Shown here: in pieces, positions 57,262 through 64,000 of the stretch | Position numbering within the stretch: position 1 is the first letter of the stretch | How the letters are laid out: each line of letters opens with the position of its first letter | Assembly (NCBI GenBank): GCA_013823635.1 | Contig: PNML01000003.1 | Span: forward strand, 1-64,000 | DNA length: 64,000 bases | From: Polaromonas sp. | GTDB lineage: Bacteria; Pseudomonadota; Gammaproteobacteria; Burkholderiales; Burkholderiaceae_C | Reading direction: 5' to 3' | Notes under the pieces: generated by a model | What the model was told of the DNA's origin: nothing | Seen by the model: the letters and a program-made list of their open reading frames with translations, nothing else | The model's database searches: none | Position numbers and translations under genes: made by a program

Positions 57262-58143
57262 ATGAGTCGAACTTTAGAGACGGCGCTGCCCAAGCTCGTC
57301 ATCGCGCCTGGCTTTGTGCTGGGTTTTGCCTTCATCTACGGCCTGATGATCTGGAACGGCGTGCTGTCCCTGACCGGCTCGCGCATGCTGCCCAACTACG
57401 AGACCTTCGTGGGGCTGGAGCAGTACGCCAAGCTGTGGGAAATGGACCGCTGGTGGCTGGCGCTGAAGAACCTGGGCATTTTCAGCGTGCTCTACGTGGG
57501 CGGTTCGCTGCTCATTGGCCTGGCCCTGGCCGTGGTGCTGGACCAGAAGGTGCGCGCCGAGGGTGCGCTGCGCACCATTTACCTCTACCCCATGGCGCTG
57601 TCGTTCATCGTGACCGGCACCGCCTGGAAGTGGATGCTCAACCCCAGCCTGGGCCTGGAAAAGCTCATGCACGACCTGGGCTGGGCCAGCTTCAGCTTCG
57701 ACTGGCTGGTGCAGGGCGAGACGGCCATTTACTGCGTGGTGCTGGCCGGCATCTGGCAAAGCGCCGGGTTTGCCATGGCGCTGTTTCTGGCGGGCCTGCG
57801 CGGCATCGACGACAGCCTCATCAAGGCCGCCCAGATTGACGGGGCCAGCCTGCCGCGCATTTACTGGCGGGTGGTGCTGCCCATCCTGCGGCCGGTGGTG
57901 TTCTCCACCATCATGGTGTTGTCGCACCTGTCCATCAAAAGTTTCGACCTGGTGATGGCGCTGACCGGCGGCGGCCCCGGCTACGCCACCGACGTGCCCG
58001 CCACCTTCATGTATGTGATGAGTTTCACCCGGGGCCAGATTGGCCTGGGCGCGGCCAGCGCCACCATGATGCTGGCCACCGTGGCCGCCATCGTCGTGCC
58101 CTACCTCTACAGCGAACTGCGGAGCAAACCCCATGAGCACTGA
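57262..58143 (+). CDS. gtsB: Glucose ABC transporter permease GtsB
   Basis: This is a 293-residue MalF-type permease with six membrane segments. The coupling (EAA) loop is IKAAQIDGASLPRIYWRVVLP and the C-terminal half has ALTGGGPGYATDVPATFMY. ATG 57262 gives MSRTLETALPK; an earlier GTG at 57241 is less likely. The last 11 bases overlap the gtsC start, so the permeases are translated together. It forms the membrane channel with GtsC. Confidence 0.92.
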   Translation: MSRTLETALPKLVIAPGFVLGFAFIYGLMIWNGVLSLTGSRMLPNYETFVGLEQYAKLWEMDRWWLALKNLGIFSVLYVGGSLLIGLALAVVLDQKVRAEGALRTIYLYPMALSFIVTGTAWKWMLNPSLGLEKLMHDLGWASFSFDWLVQGETAIYCVVLAGIWQSAGFAMALFLAGLRGIDDSLIKAAQIDGASLPRIYWRVVLPILRPVVFSTIMVLSHLSIKSFDLVMALTGGGPGYATDVPATFMYVMSFTRGQIGLGAASATMMLATVAAIVVPYLYSELRSKPHEH

Positions 58144-59020
58144 CGCCCTGGCCTTGCGCCACAACCCCTGGCCCGCCCGCGTGGGGCGCGTGCTGGTGTA
58201 CGCCGTGCTGCTGGTGGCGGCGCTGTTTTTCCTGGCCCCGCTGTACGTGATGCTGGTGACCGCCTTCAAGGATGCCCAGGAAATCCGCAGCGGCAACCTG
58301 CTCAGCCTGCCCGGCAGCCTGAACTTCAGCGCCTGGGGCCAGGCCTGGAGCACGGCCTGCACCGGCACCGACTGCCGGGGGCTGCAGCCCTACTTCTGGA
58401 ACTCGGTGCTCATGGTGGTGCCCGCCGTGCTGCTGTCCACGCTGTGGGGTGCGCTCAATGGTTATGTGCTCAGCCTGTGGAAGTTTCGCGGCAGCGAGCT
58501 GCTGTTTGGCTTCATGCTGTTCGGGGTGTTCATGCCGTTTCAGGTGGTGCTGCTGCCCATGAGCCAGGTGCTGGGCTGGCTGGGCATTTCCAGCTCGGTG
58601 GGCGGGCTGATTCTGGTGCACTGCCTGGCCGGTCTGGCCAGCACCACGCTGTTCTTTCGCAACTACTATGCCGCCGTGCCCAAGGATTTGATCAACGCCG
58701 CGCGCATCGACGGGGCGGGCTTCTGGCGCATTTTCTTTCGCATCATCGTGCCGCTGTCCACACCCATCGTCATGGTCACGCTGATCTGGCAGTTCACCGC
58801 CATCTGGAACGACTTTCTGTTTGGCGTGGCCTTCAGCGGGGCCGACAGCAAGCCCGTGACCGTGGGCCTGAACAACATGGTCAACACCAGCAGCAGCGTC
58901 AAAAACTATCAGGTGGACATGGCCGCCGCCCTCATCGCGGGCCTGCCCACCATGCTGATTTATGTGCTGGCAGGCAAGTACTTCCTCAAAGGCCTGACGG
59001 CGGGTGCCGTCAAAGGTTGA
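58133..59020 (+). CDS. gtsC: Glucose ABC transporter permease GtsC
   Basis: This is a 295-residue MalG-type permease with six membrane segments. It has the coupling loop INAARIDGAGFWRIFFRIIVP and the C-terminal LIWQFTAIWNDFLFGVAF seen in sugar permeases of this group. It overlaps gtsB by 11 bases. Repeat copy h separates it from gtsD. Confidence 0.92.
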   Translation: MSTDALALRHNPWPARVGRVLVYAVLLVAALFFLAPLYVMLVTAFKDAQEIRSGNLLSLPGSLNFSAWGQAWSTACTGTDCRGLQPYFWNSVLMVVPAVLLSTLWGALNGYVLSLWKFRGSELLFGFMLFGVFMPFQVVLLPMSQVLGWLGISSSVGGLILVHCLAGLASTTLFFRNYYAAVPKDLINAARIDGAGFWRIFFRIIVPLSTPIVMVTLIWQFTAIWNDFLFGVAFSGADSKPVTVGLNNMVNTSSSVKNYQVDMAAALIAGLPTMLIYVLAGKYFLKGLTAGAVKG

Positions 59021-59088
59021 TTTATAGCCAAATTGGCACCCATCGCTTGTCTGTAAAGACTTTACAGCTCCTGTTTTATTTTTGATTC
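59020..59088 (-). repeat. AT-rich dispersed repeat, copy h, between gtsC and gtsD
   Basis: On the minus strand AGGAGCTGT is followed by CAAGCGATGGGTGCC and AATTTGG. It fills most of the 80-base gap between the permease and ATPase genes, in the orientation opposite to the operon. It is a fairly degenerate copy. Confidence 0.55.
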
Positions 59089-59100
59089 GAAAGCTCCGTC

Positions 59101-60180
59101 ATGGCCTCCGCACTGCACATCCAGGGCATACGCAAAACCTTTGGCAAAGGCGACAAAACCGTCGAGGTGTTGAAAAAAATCGACATCGACGTCGCCCCCG
59201 GCGAATTCCTCATCCTCGTCGGCCCCTCGGGCTGTGGCAAAAGCACACTGCTCAACCTCATTGCCGGTCTGGAAGACCCCACCGAAGGCGAGATCCGCAT
59301 TGGCCAGCGCAACGTGGTGGGCGTGGCCCCGGCGCAGCGCGACATCGCCATGGTGTTCCAGAGCTATGCGCTCTACCCCACCATGAGCGTGGCCGACAAC
59401 ATCGGCTTCGCGTTGGAGATGCGCAAGGTGCCCAAACCCGAGCGCCAGCAGCGCATTGCCGAGGTGGCGGCCATGCTGCAAATCGAGCACCTGCTGGACC
59501 GCCGCCCCGCCCAGCTCAGCGGCGGCCAGCGCCAGCGCGTGGCCATGGGCCGTGCCCTGGCCCGCCAGCCCCAGCTGTTTCTGTTCGACGAGCCGCTGAG
59601 TAACCTCGACGCCAAGCTGCGCGTGGAAATGCGCGCCGAGATCAAGCGGCTGCACCAGCTCAGCGGCATCACCAGCGTGTACGTCACCCACGACCAGATC
59701 GAGGCCATGACGCTGGGCAGCCGCATCGCCGTCATGAAGGGCGGCGTGTTGCAGCAACTGGGCACGCCCGAGGCCATTTACGACCGCCCCGCCAACACCT
59801 ACGTGGCCACCTTCATTGGCTCGCCCACCATGAACCTGATAGCGGGAAAGCCAATGTTTGAAAGCGGCAGGGCTGCTTTTGACATCAAAAACGCCCGTTT
59901 GCCGCTGGATTGCCCGGCCCAGGAGGGCACCGAGGTGCTGATGGGCCTGCGGCCCGAGCACATCCGGTTCGACGATGCCTCGGCCTGGCGCGGCACGGTG
60001 TCACTGGTCGAGCCCACCGGGGCCGATACCTATGTGGTGGTGCGCACCGATGCGGGCGACATCACCGTGCGCGTGGCCCCACACAGCACGCTGGCCGTGG
60101 GCGAGCGCGTGGGCCTGGCGGTGACCGCCCAGCGGGCGAACTGGTTCGAAGCCTCCACCGGCCAACGGCTGGCGGACTGA
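59101..60180 (+). CDS. gtsD: Sugar ABC transporter ATPase (GtsD/MalK/UgpC type)
   Basis: This is a 359-residue ATPase. The nucleotide-binding domain (about 1-235) has Walker A GPSGCGKSTLL, the Q-loop VFQSYALYPTMSV, signature LSGGQRQRVAMGRA, Walker B LFLFDEPLSNLD and the switch His VTHDQIEAM. A C-terminal TOBE/MalK regulatory domain (about 240-355) has LRPEHIRF. It powers GtsBC and may be shared by other CUT1 transporters. At the junction of the two domains, IAGKPMFESGRAAFDIKN is encoded by AT-rich repeat copy i. Confidence 0.93.
   Translation: MASALHIQGIRKTFGKGDKTVEVLKKIDIDVAPGEFLILVGPSGCGKSTLLNLIAGLEDPTEGEIRIGQRNVVGVAPAQRDIAMVFQSYALYPTMSVADNIGFALEMRKVPKPERQQRIAEVAAMLQIEHLLDRRPAQLSGGQRQRVAMGRALARQPQLFLFDEPLSNLDAKLRVEMRAEIKRLHQLSGITSVYVTHDQIEAMTLGSRIAVMKGGVLQQLGTPEAIYDRPANTYVATFIGSPTMNLIAGKPMFESGRAAFDIKNARLPLDCPAQEGTEVLMGLRPEHIRFDDASAWRGTVSLVEPTGADTYVVVRTDAGDITVRVAPHSTLAVGERVGLAVTAQRANWFEASTGQRLAD
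59836..59892 (+). repeat. AT-rich dispersed repeat, copy i, in frame inside gtsD
   Basis: CTGATAGCGGGAAAGCCAAT is followed by GAAAGCGGCAGGGCTGCT and TTTGACATCAAAAA. It is collinear codon by codon with copy j of cca (AGC GCT GGA AGC CAA TTT GAT) but more diverged. It sits at the junction of the ATPase and regulatory domains. Confidence 0.55.
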
Positions 60181-60231
60181 GGCCGTTCGCAGTCCGTTGG
60201 CAGTGACCCGCCAGCATGGCCTGCCAGTGGA

Positions 60232-61644
60232 TCAGGCCGGACCCGTGACCCCGGCGGGCAGTGGCAGGCTCAGCGTCACCGTCAGTCCGCCGGTTGGCGA
60301 TGCCGCCGCGCTGGCCCCACCGCCATGGCGGCGCGCCACCTCTTGCACGATGGCCAGGCCCAGGCCGCAGCCGCCGGGCAGGGTGCTGGCGCGCCAGAAG
60401 CGCTGAAACACCTGGGCCAACTGCTCGGGCGGCAGGCCGGGGCCGTTGTCTTCCAGCGCCAGCAAGGCGGTGTGGTGGGTGTCATCGCGCGACACCCTGA
60501 GGGTGATGCGGCTGCCGCGTGGTGTGTACCGCAGGGCGTTGTCCAGCAGGTTGGCCAGGGCCTCGCGCAACTGCAGCGCATCGCCGTGCAGGGGCAGCTG
60601 GTCTTCGCCTTCGTAGCCCAGGTCCATGCCAGCGGCCAGGGCACGGGGCGTCCACTCGCGGGCCACGTCGCGGGCCAGGTGGGCCAGGTCCATGGCTTCG
60701 CGGCGGGCGTGGGTTTCGGTGCGGGCCAGCGTCAGCAGCTGGTGCACCAGGTGGGCGCTGCGCTGGGCGCCGGTCAGCACCTTGGCCAGGCGCTCGGCCA
60801 TGGCCGGGTCGCTGGTCTGGCGCTGGGCCAGCTCCACCTGGCTGATCAGCCCGGCCAGCGGCGTGCGCAGTTGGTGGGCCGCGTCGTTGAGGAACCGCTT
60901 CTCCTGGCTCAGGTTGCGTGCCACCTGGGCCAGCAGGCCATTGACGGCCAGCACCAGGGCGTGCACTTCGGTGGGCGCTTGCTGAACGGCGATGGGCGAG
61001 AGGGCATCCACCGCGCGGTGCTCCAGTTGTGAGGCCAGCCGCGTCAGCGGGACCAGGCCCCGGCGTATGCCGGCGTGCACCAGCAGGCTGAGCAAGGCGC
61101 CCAGGGCCAGCAGCGGGGCCAGCATGTCGGCCACCAGCTCGCCGGCAATGCGTTGCTGCACCGCCAGGCCCTTGCCCACCTGCACCCGCAGCACCTGGGG
61201 GACGTCGGGCTCGCCGTAGCCCAGGTCCAGGGTGACGATGCGCAGCGGCTTGCCGTCCAGCTGGGCGGTGTGGAACTGGGGCTCGGCGGTGGACGTGGTG
61301 CTGCCCGCCGCGGGCGGTTGTGGCAGGCGGCCATTGCCCAGCAAAAACTGGCCGGGCGGGGAGGACACCATGTAGGTCAGGCGGTCGTTGGGGTCTTGCT
61401 CCAGCACGTCCTGCGCCGCGCGTGGGAAGTCGATGAGCAGGCCCGAGCCCACGGGTTTGACCTGGCGCGCCTGCGCCCGCACCGATTGGCTGAGCGACTG
61501 GTCAATGCCTTTCTCGACGTAGCTGAGCGCCATGCGGTAGGCCAGCAGCCCGCCGCCCGCCCACAGCACCAGTTGTGGCAGCAGCAGCCACAGCAGCAGC
61601 TGGCGCCGCAGCGACAGGCCTGGCCACCAGCGGGGGGTGAACAC
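60232..61644 (-). CDS. Sensor histidine kinase, TctE-like
   Basis: This 470-residue inner-membrane kinase has two membrane segments (about 14-33 and 180-200) flanking a 2CSK_N-type periplasmic domain of about 145 residues (DPNDRLTYMVSSPPGQFLLG). HisKA has phospho-acceptor His in LNDAAHQLRTPLAGL, and the HATPase domain has LLDNALRYTP, LEDNGPGLPP and GGCGLGLAIVQEVARRHGG. TctE homologues sense carboxylates, but no tricarboxylate transporter is in the window. It converges with gtsD. Pseudomonas gts genes lie near the GltR-GtrS pair, but this sensor domain looks TctE-like, so a role in glucose control is only a possibility. Confidence 0.87.
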   Translation of the reverse strand: MFTPRWWPGLSLRRQLLLWLLLPQLVLWAGGGLLAYRMALSYVEKGIDQSLSQSVRAQARQVKPVGSGLLIDFPRAAQDVLEQDPNDRLTYMVSSPPGQFLLGNGRLPQPPAAGSTTSTAEPQFHTAQLDGKPLRIVTLDLGYGEPDVPQVLRVQVGKGLAVQQRIAGELVADMLAPLLALGALLSLLVHAGIRRGLVPLTRLASQLEHRAVDALSPIAVQQAPTEVHALVLAVNGLLAQVARNLSQEKRFLNDAAHQLRTPLAGLISQVELAQRQTSDPAMAERLAKVLTGAQRSAHLVHQLLTLARTETHARREAMDLAHLARDVAREWTPRALAAGMDLGYEGEDQLPLHGDALQLREALANLLDNALRYTPRGSRITLRVSRDDTHHTALLALEDNGPGLPPEQLAQVFQRFWRASTLPGGCGLGLAIVQEVARRHGGGASAAASPTGGLTVTLSLPLPAGVTGPA

Positions 61645-61647
61645 GGT

Positions 61648-62382
61648 TCAGGCGCCGGGGCCGTCGAGCAGGTAGCCCAGGCCCCGGATGTTGCGAATGC
61701 CGTAGGCCGACCCGGCCAGCTTGCGGCGCAGGCGGTGCACGTACACCTCCAGGGCGTTGGACGAGAGGGCGCCCGCCGCCCCCGGCTCACCGGGCTGGGC
61801 TTGCCAGGCGGCCAGCACCGCTTCGCGGCTGACGACCTGGCCTTGCTGGTTCAGCAGCAGGTCCAGCAGGGCCCACTCGCGCGGCGTGAGGTCCAGTGCC
61901 GTGCTGCCCAGCCAGGCCCGGGGCAGTTGGGCATCCATGCTGAGGGTCGGGGTGGCCTGGGTGTCGGCGGGGGGCTGCAGGGCCGGTGCCGGGCTGGCCG
62001 TGGCGCCAAAGGCCGGCAGGCTGGCGCGGCGCAGCATGGACTGCAGGCGGGCCAGCAGCTCGTCCATGCTGAAGGGTTTGGTCAGGTAGTCGTCGGCCCC
62101 GGCGTTCAGGCCTTCCACCCGGTCTTCCACACCGTCGCGGGCGGTGAGGATGAGCACCGGCATGGCCGATTGGCGGGCGCGCAGCAGGCGCAGCACGGTC
62201 ATGCCGTCCACGTGGGGCAGACCGAGGTCGAGCACCATGCCGTCGAACACCTGGGCCTGCAACTGCGCCAGGGCGGCTTCGCCGTCGCTGGCCGTGCGGG
62301 TGGTGTGGCCGGCGCGGGTGAGCAGTTCTTCCAGCCCGTCGCGCAGCAGTTCGTCGTCTTCAACGATGAGCAGGCGCGCCAT
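61648..62382 (-). CDS. OmpR-family response regulator, TctD-like
   Basis: This 244-residue regulator has a receiver domain with VEDDELLRDGLEEL, phospho-Asp in GMVLDLGLPHVDG and Lys in YLTKPFSMDELLARL. A Pro/Ala-rich linker longer than usual (about 118-150) leads to a winged helix with LTPREWALLDLLLNQQG and VYVHRLRRKLAG. It ends 3 bases before the kinase start. Its first 23 bases overlap the end of cca, so cca and this pair probably share a transcript. Confidence 0.9.
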   Translation of the reverse strand: MARLLIVEDDELLRDGLEELLTRAGHTTRTASDGEAALAQLQAQVFDGMVLDLGLPHVDGMTVLRLLRARQSAMPVLILTARDGVEDRVEGLNAGADDYLTKPFSMDELLARLQSMLRRASLPAFGATASPAPALQPPADTQATPTLSMDAQLPRAWLGSTALDLTPREWALLDLLLNQQGQVVSREAVLAAWQAQPGEPGAAGALSSNALEVYVHRLRRKLAGSAYGIRNIRGLGYLLDGPGA

Positions 62383-63724
62383 GGCGGGTCTCCGGTGGGG
62401 GGCTGGTGGGTGGGGCGCCGTCGAGTCCGGCGGCCTTGAGGGCGGCCACCCGCGCCGCGTGGACCGCGTTGGCGATGTGCTCGCCCAGCGGCTGGCGGCC
62501 ATCTGGGGCGTGTGTTTTGGCCAGATCGGCGGCGTGGGCCGCCACGGCGGCGGTGTCCACCTGTTGGGCCGCATGCAGCGCTTGCAGCAGGCGGGGGCGC
62601 TGGGGGTAGGGCTGCTCGGCCAGTCCGCCGCGACCCCGGGCATCGCATTCGCAGGCCAGCAGCACCTCGGCAAAACGGTCGGGGCGTCGCAGCGCGTCGC
62701 AGCGCTCCAGCAGGCGCACCAGGGCAGCGGCCGAAAAGTCACCGCTGCGGTGGATGTTGCCGTGCTCGCGCGCCACCACGTCGGCCAGTTCCTTGCAGTC
62801 GCGCGGCACGCGCCAGCGCTCGCACACCCCTTTGAGCAGGCGCACGCTGCGCTCTTCATGGCCGATGTGGCGGGGCAGCACGTCGGCGGGGGTGGTGCCT
62901 TTGCCCAGGTCGTGGCACAGACAGGCGAGGCGAACGGTCAGCGGCGCATTCAGCCGCGCGGCCATGTCCATGACCAGCAGCATGTGGGCGCCGGTGTCCA
63001 CCTCGGGGTGGTAGTCGGCCCGCTGGGGCACGCCCCACAGGCGGTCCAACTCGGGCAGCAGCACGCGCAGGGCCCCGCAGTCGCGCAGCACCTGCAGCAT
63101 GCGCGAGGGCCGCTCGGCCATGAGCCCGCGCGACAGCTCTTGCCACACGCGCTCGGGCACCAGGTGGTTGACCTCACCGTCTTCCACCATCTCGCGCATC
63201 AGCGCCAGGGTTTCGGGGGCCACCACAAAGTCGGTGAAGCGGGCGGCCAGCCGCGCCAGGCGCAGCACGCGCACGGGGTCTTCGCGAAAGGCGGGGCTGA
63301 CGTGGCGCAGCACCCGGGCTTGCAGGTCGGCCACGCCACCAAAGGGGTCGATGAGCCGGGTCAGGTCGGGTTGCGGCGGATTTGTTGAATCAAATTGGCT
63401 TCCAGCGCTTGTATTGATTGGCTTGGTTGCTATGGCATTGATGGTCAGGTCGCGCCGCGCCAGGTCTTGTTCCAGCGTCACGTCGGGTGCGGTGTGGAAG
63501 GTGAAGCCGTGGTAGCCCGGCGCGGTCTTGCGCTCGGTGCGCGCCAGCGCGTATTCCTCGCGGGTGTGTGGGTGCAAAAACACCGGAAAGTCTTTGCCCA
63601 CGGGCAGGTAGCCCTGAGCGGCCAGGGCCTCGGGGGTGGCGCCAACCACCACCCAGTCGCGTTCGTGTACGGGGAGGCCCAGCCAAGCGTCGCGCACGGC
63701 CCCACCCACCATGTAAATGTCCAT
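62360..63724 (-). CDS. cca: CCA-adding tRNA nucleotidyltransferase with HD domain
   Basis: This 454-residue enzyme adds or repairs the 3' CCA of tRNAs. It has GGAVRDAWLGLPV, ERDWVVVGATP, GKDFPVFLHPHTREEYALA and RRDLTINAIA in the class II nucleotidyltransferase head. The HD phosphohydrolase domain (CLCHDLGKG) makes up the C-terminal part. Between NAIA and LIDPFGG, where the E. coli enzyme has only about seven residues, there is an extra segment TKPINTSAGSQFDSTN plus a short Pro-rich run, encoded by AT-rich repeat copy j. ATG 63724 gives MDIYMVGGAVRD; the earlier frame is not coding. The GST-like gene precedes it on the same strand. Confidence 0.95.
   Translation of the reverse strand: MDIYMVGGAVRDAWLGLPVHERDWVVVGATPEALAAQGYLPVGKDFPVFLHPHTREEYALARTERKTAPGYHGFTFHTAPDVTLEQDLARRDLTINAIATKPINTSAGSQFDSTNPPQPDLTRLIDPFGGVADLQARVLRHVSPAFREDPVRVLRLARLAARFTDFVVAPETLALMREMVEDGEVNHLVPERVWQELSRGLMAERPSRMLQVLRDCGALRVLLPELDRLWGVPQRADYHPEVDTGAHMLLVMDMAARLNAPLTVRLACLCHDLGKGTTPADVLPRHIGHEERSVRLLKGVCERWRVPRDCKELADVVAREHGNIHRSGDFSAAALVRLLERCDALRRPDRFAEVLLACECDARGRGGLAEQPYPQRPRLLQALHAAQQVDTAAVAAHAADLAKTHAPDGRQPLGEHIANAVHAARVAALKAAGLDGAPPTSPPPETRHGAPAHR
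63378..63435 (-). repeat. AT-rich dispersed repeat, copy j, in frame inside cca
   Basis: On the minus strand ATAGCAACCAAGCCAATCAA is followed by TACAAGCGCTGGAAGCCAAT and TTGATTCAACAAAT. The encoded IATKPINTSAGSQFD closely matches IANYPINKSSGRQ from tlyA. It adds roughly 18 residues between two conserved motifs of cca. Confidence 0.75.
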
Positions 63725-63782
63725 GTGCCGATTGTCGCGCGGTCGGCGGGGCCCACCGCGCCCAGGGGTTGGGGCCAGTGGG

Positions 63783-64000
63783 TCAGCGCCCCAGGCGGTA
63801 GGGCTCTTCAAAGTCCAGAAAATCGTGCTCGGCCAGCGCACCGGCCACCCAGGCCTGCACGCCGGGCAGTTCGCACACGGCTTGCAGGTAGGTCGCCACG
63901 CGCTCGGGCACTGGCAGGGCATAGGTCTTCAGCCGCATGACCACGGGGGCAAAGTAGGCGTCGGCCACCGTGAAATGACCAAACAGCAGCGGGCCACCAT
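63783..64000 (-). CDS. Glutathione S-transferase-like protein, C-terminal part (partial)
   Basis: The minus-strand frame is open from the window edge to a stop at 63783-63785 and gives about 72 residues. The sequence GGPLLFGHFTVADAYFAPVV matches the C-terminal helical domain of GSTs (the FGxxTxADAxxAP motif around the N-capping box). It then continues MRLKTYALPVPERVATYLQ to EEPYRLGR. The thioredoxin-like N-terminal half is outside the window. Substrate cannot be assigned. Confidence 0.8.
   Translation of the reverse strand, partial: GGPLLFGHFTVADAYFAPVVMRLKTYALPVPERVATYLQAVCELPGVQAWVAGALAEHDFLDFEEPYRLGR

Overview
The window is high-GC, gene-dense chromosomal DNA from a betaproteobacterium, most likely a Comamonadaceae member (Burkholderiales; Rhodoferax/Hydrogenophaga/Curvibacter-like). 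The assignment rests on gene order (ahcY-tlyA-metF; rplM-rpsI-DUF6776-bactofilin-erpA-anmK-M23 peptidase-tyrS) and protein style, from memory and without database searches. No rRNA, tRNA, phage, insertion sequence or CRISPR array was seen.

Layout. 1-5.3 kb: methyl cycle and sulfur amino acids (ahcY end, tlyA, metF, rlpA, metY) and an old yellow enzyme. 5.3-11.8 kb: Nudix hydrolase, MATE exporter, rlmJ and a large PhnD-like/PAS/GGDEF/EAL sensor. 11.8-19.7 kb: ribosomal proteins L13/S9, envelope and Fe-S genes, anmK, a LytM peptidase, tyrS, a decayed cation-efflux pseudogene and dtd. 19.7-31 kb: a complete minus-strand glycogen cluster, transcribed glgB-glgX-malQ-glgC-glgA-glgP, preceded by a QseBC-like two-component pair, a tiny basic exported protein and phoH-tfoX-ybeY. 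35.4-45.4 kb: NarL-type two-component pair, ruvA and ruvB split by an opposing alpha-carbonic anhydrase gene, DUF4332 protein, histidine phosphatase, and a hybrid histidine kinase whose H-box histidine is glutamine. 45.4-52.2 kb: lipoprotein, ttcA, folB-folM-like, MidA-like methyltransferase, DUF2905 protein, trxC and a Ser/Thr kinase. 52.2-60.2 kb: sugar-uptake regulon (LacI regulator, porin, glucokinase, GtsABCD-type glucose ABC transporter) with two LacI-type operator palindromes before the porin gene. 60.2-64 kb: TctDE-like two-component pair, cca and the end of a GST-like gene.

Metabolically, the glucose uptake/phosphorylation genes and the glycogen synthesis/breakdown genes make carbon capture and storage the main theme of the second half of the window.

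The most unusual feature is a dispersed family of about ten short (55-70 bp), AT-rich, partly palindromic elements. Some lie between genes and touch start or stop codons. Five lie inside ORFs (tlyA, folM-like, midA-like, gtsD, cca) without breaking the frame and always in the sense of the host gene. Four of these five are read in the same element frame and give related peptides. The best copy (7570-7623) keeps a perfect GCGCTT/AAGCGC hairpin. This resembles protein-coding palindromic elements such as the Rickettsia RPEs.
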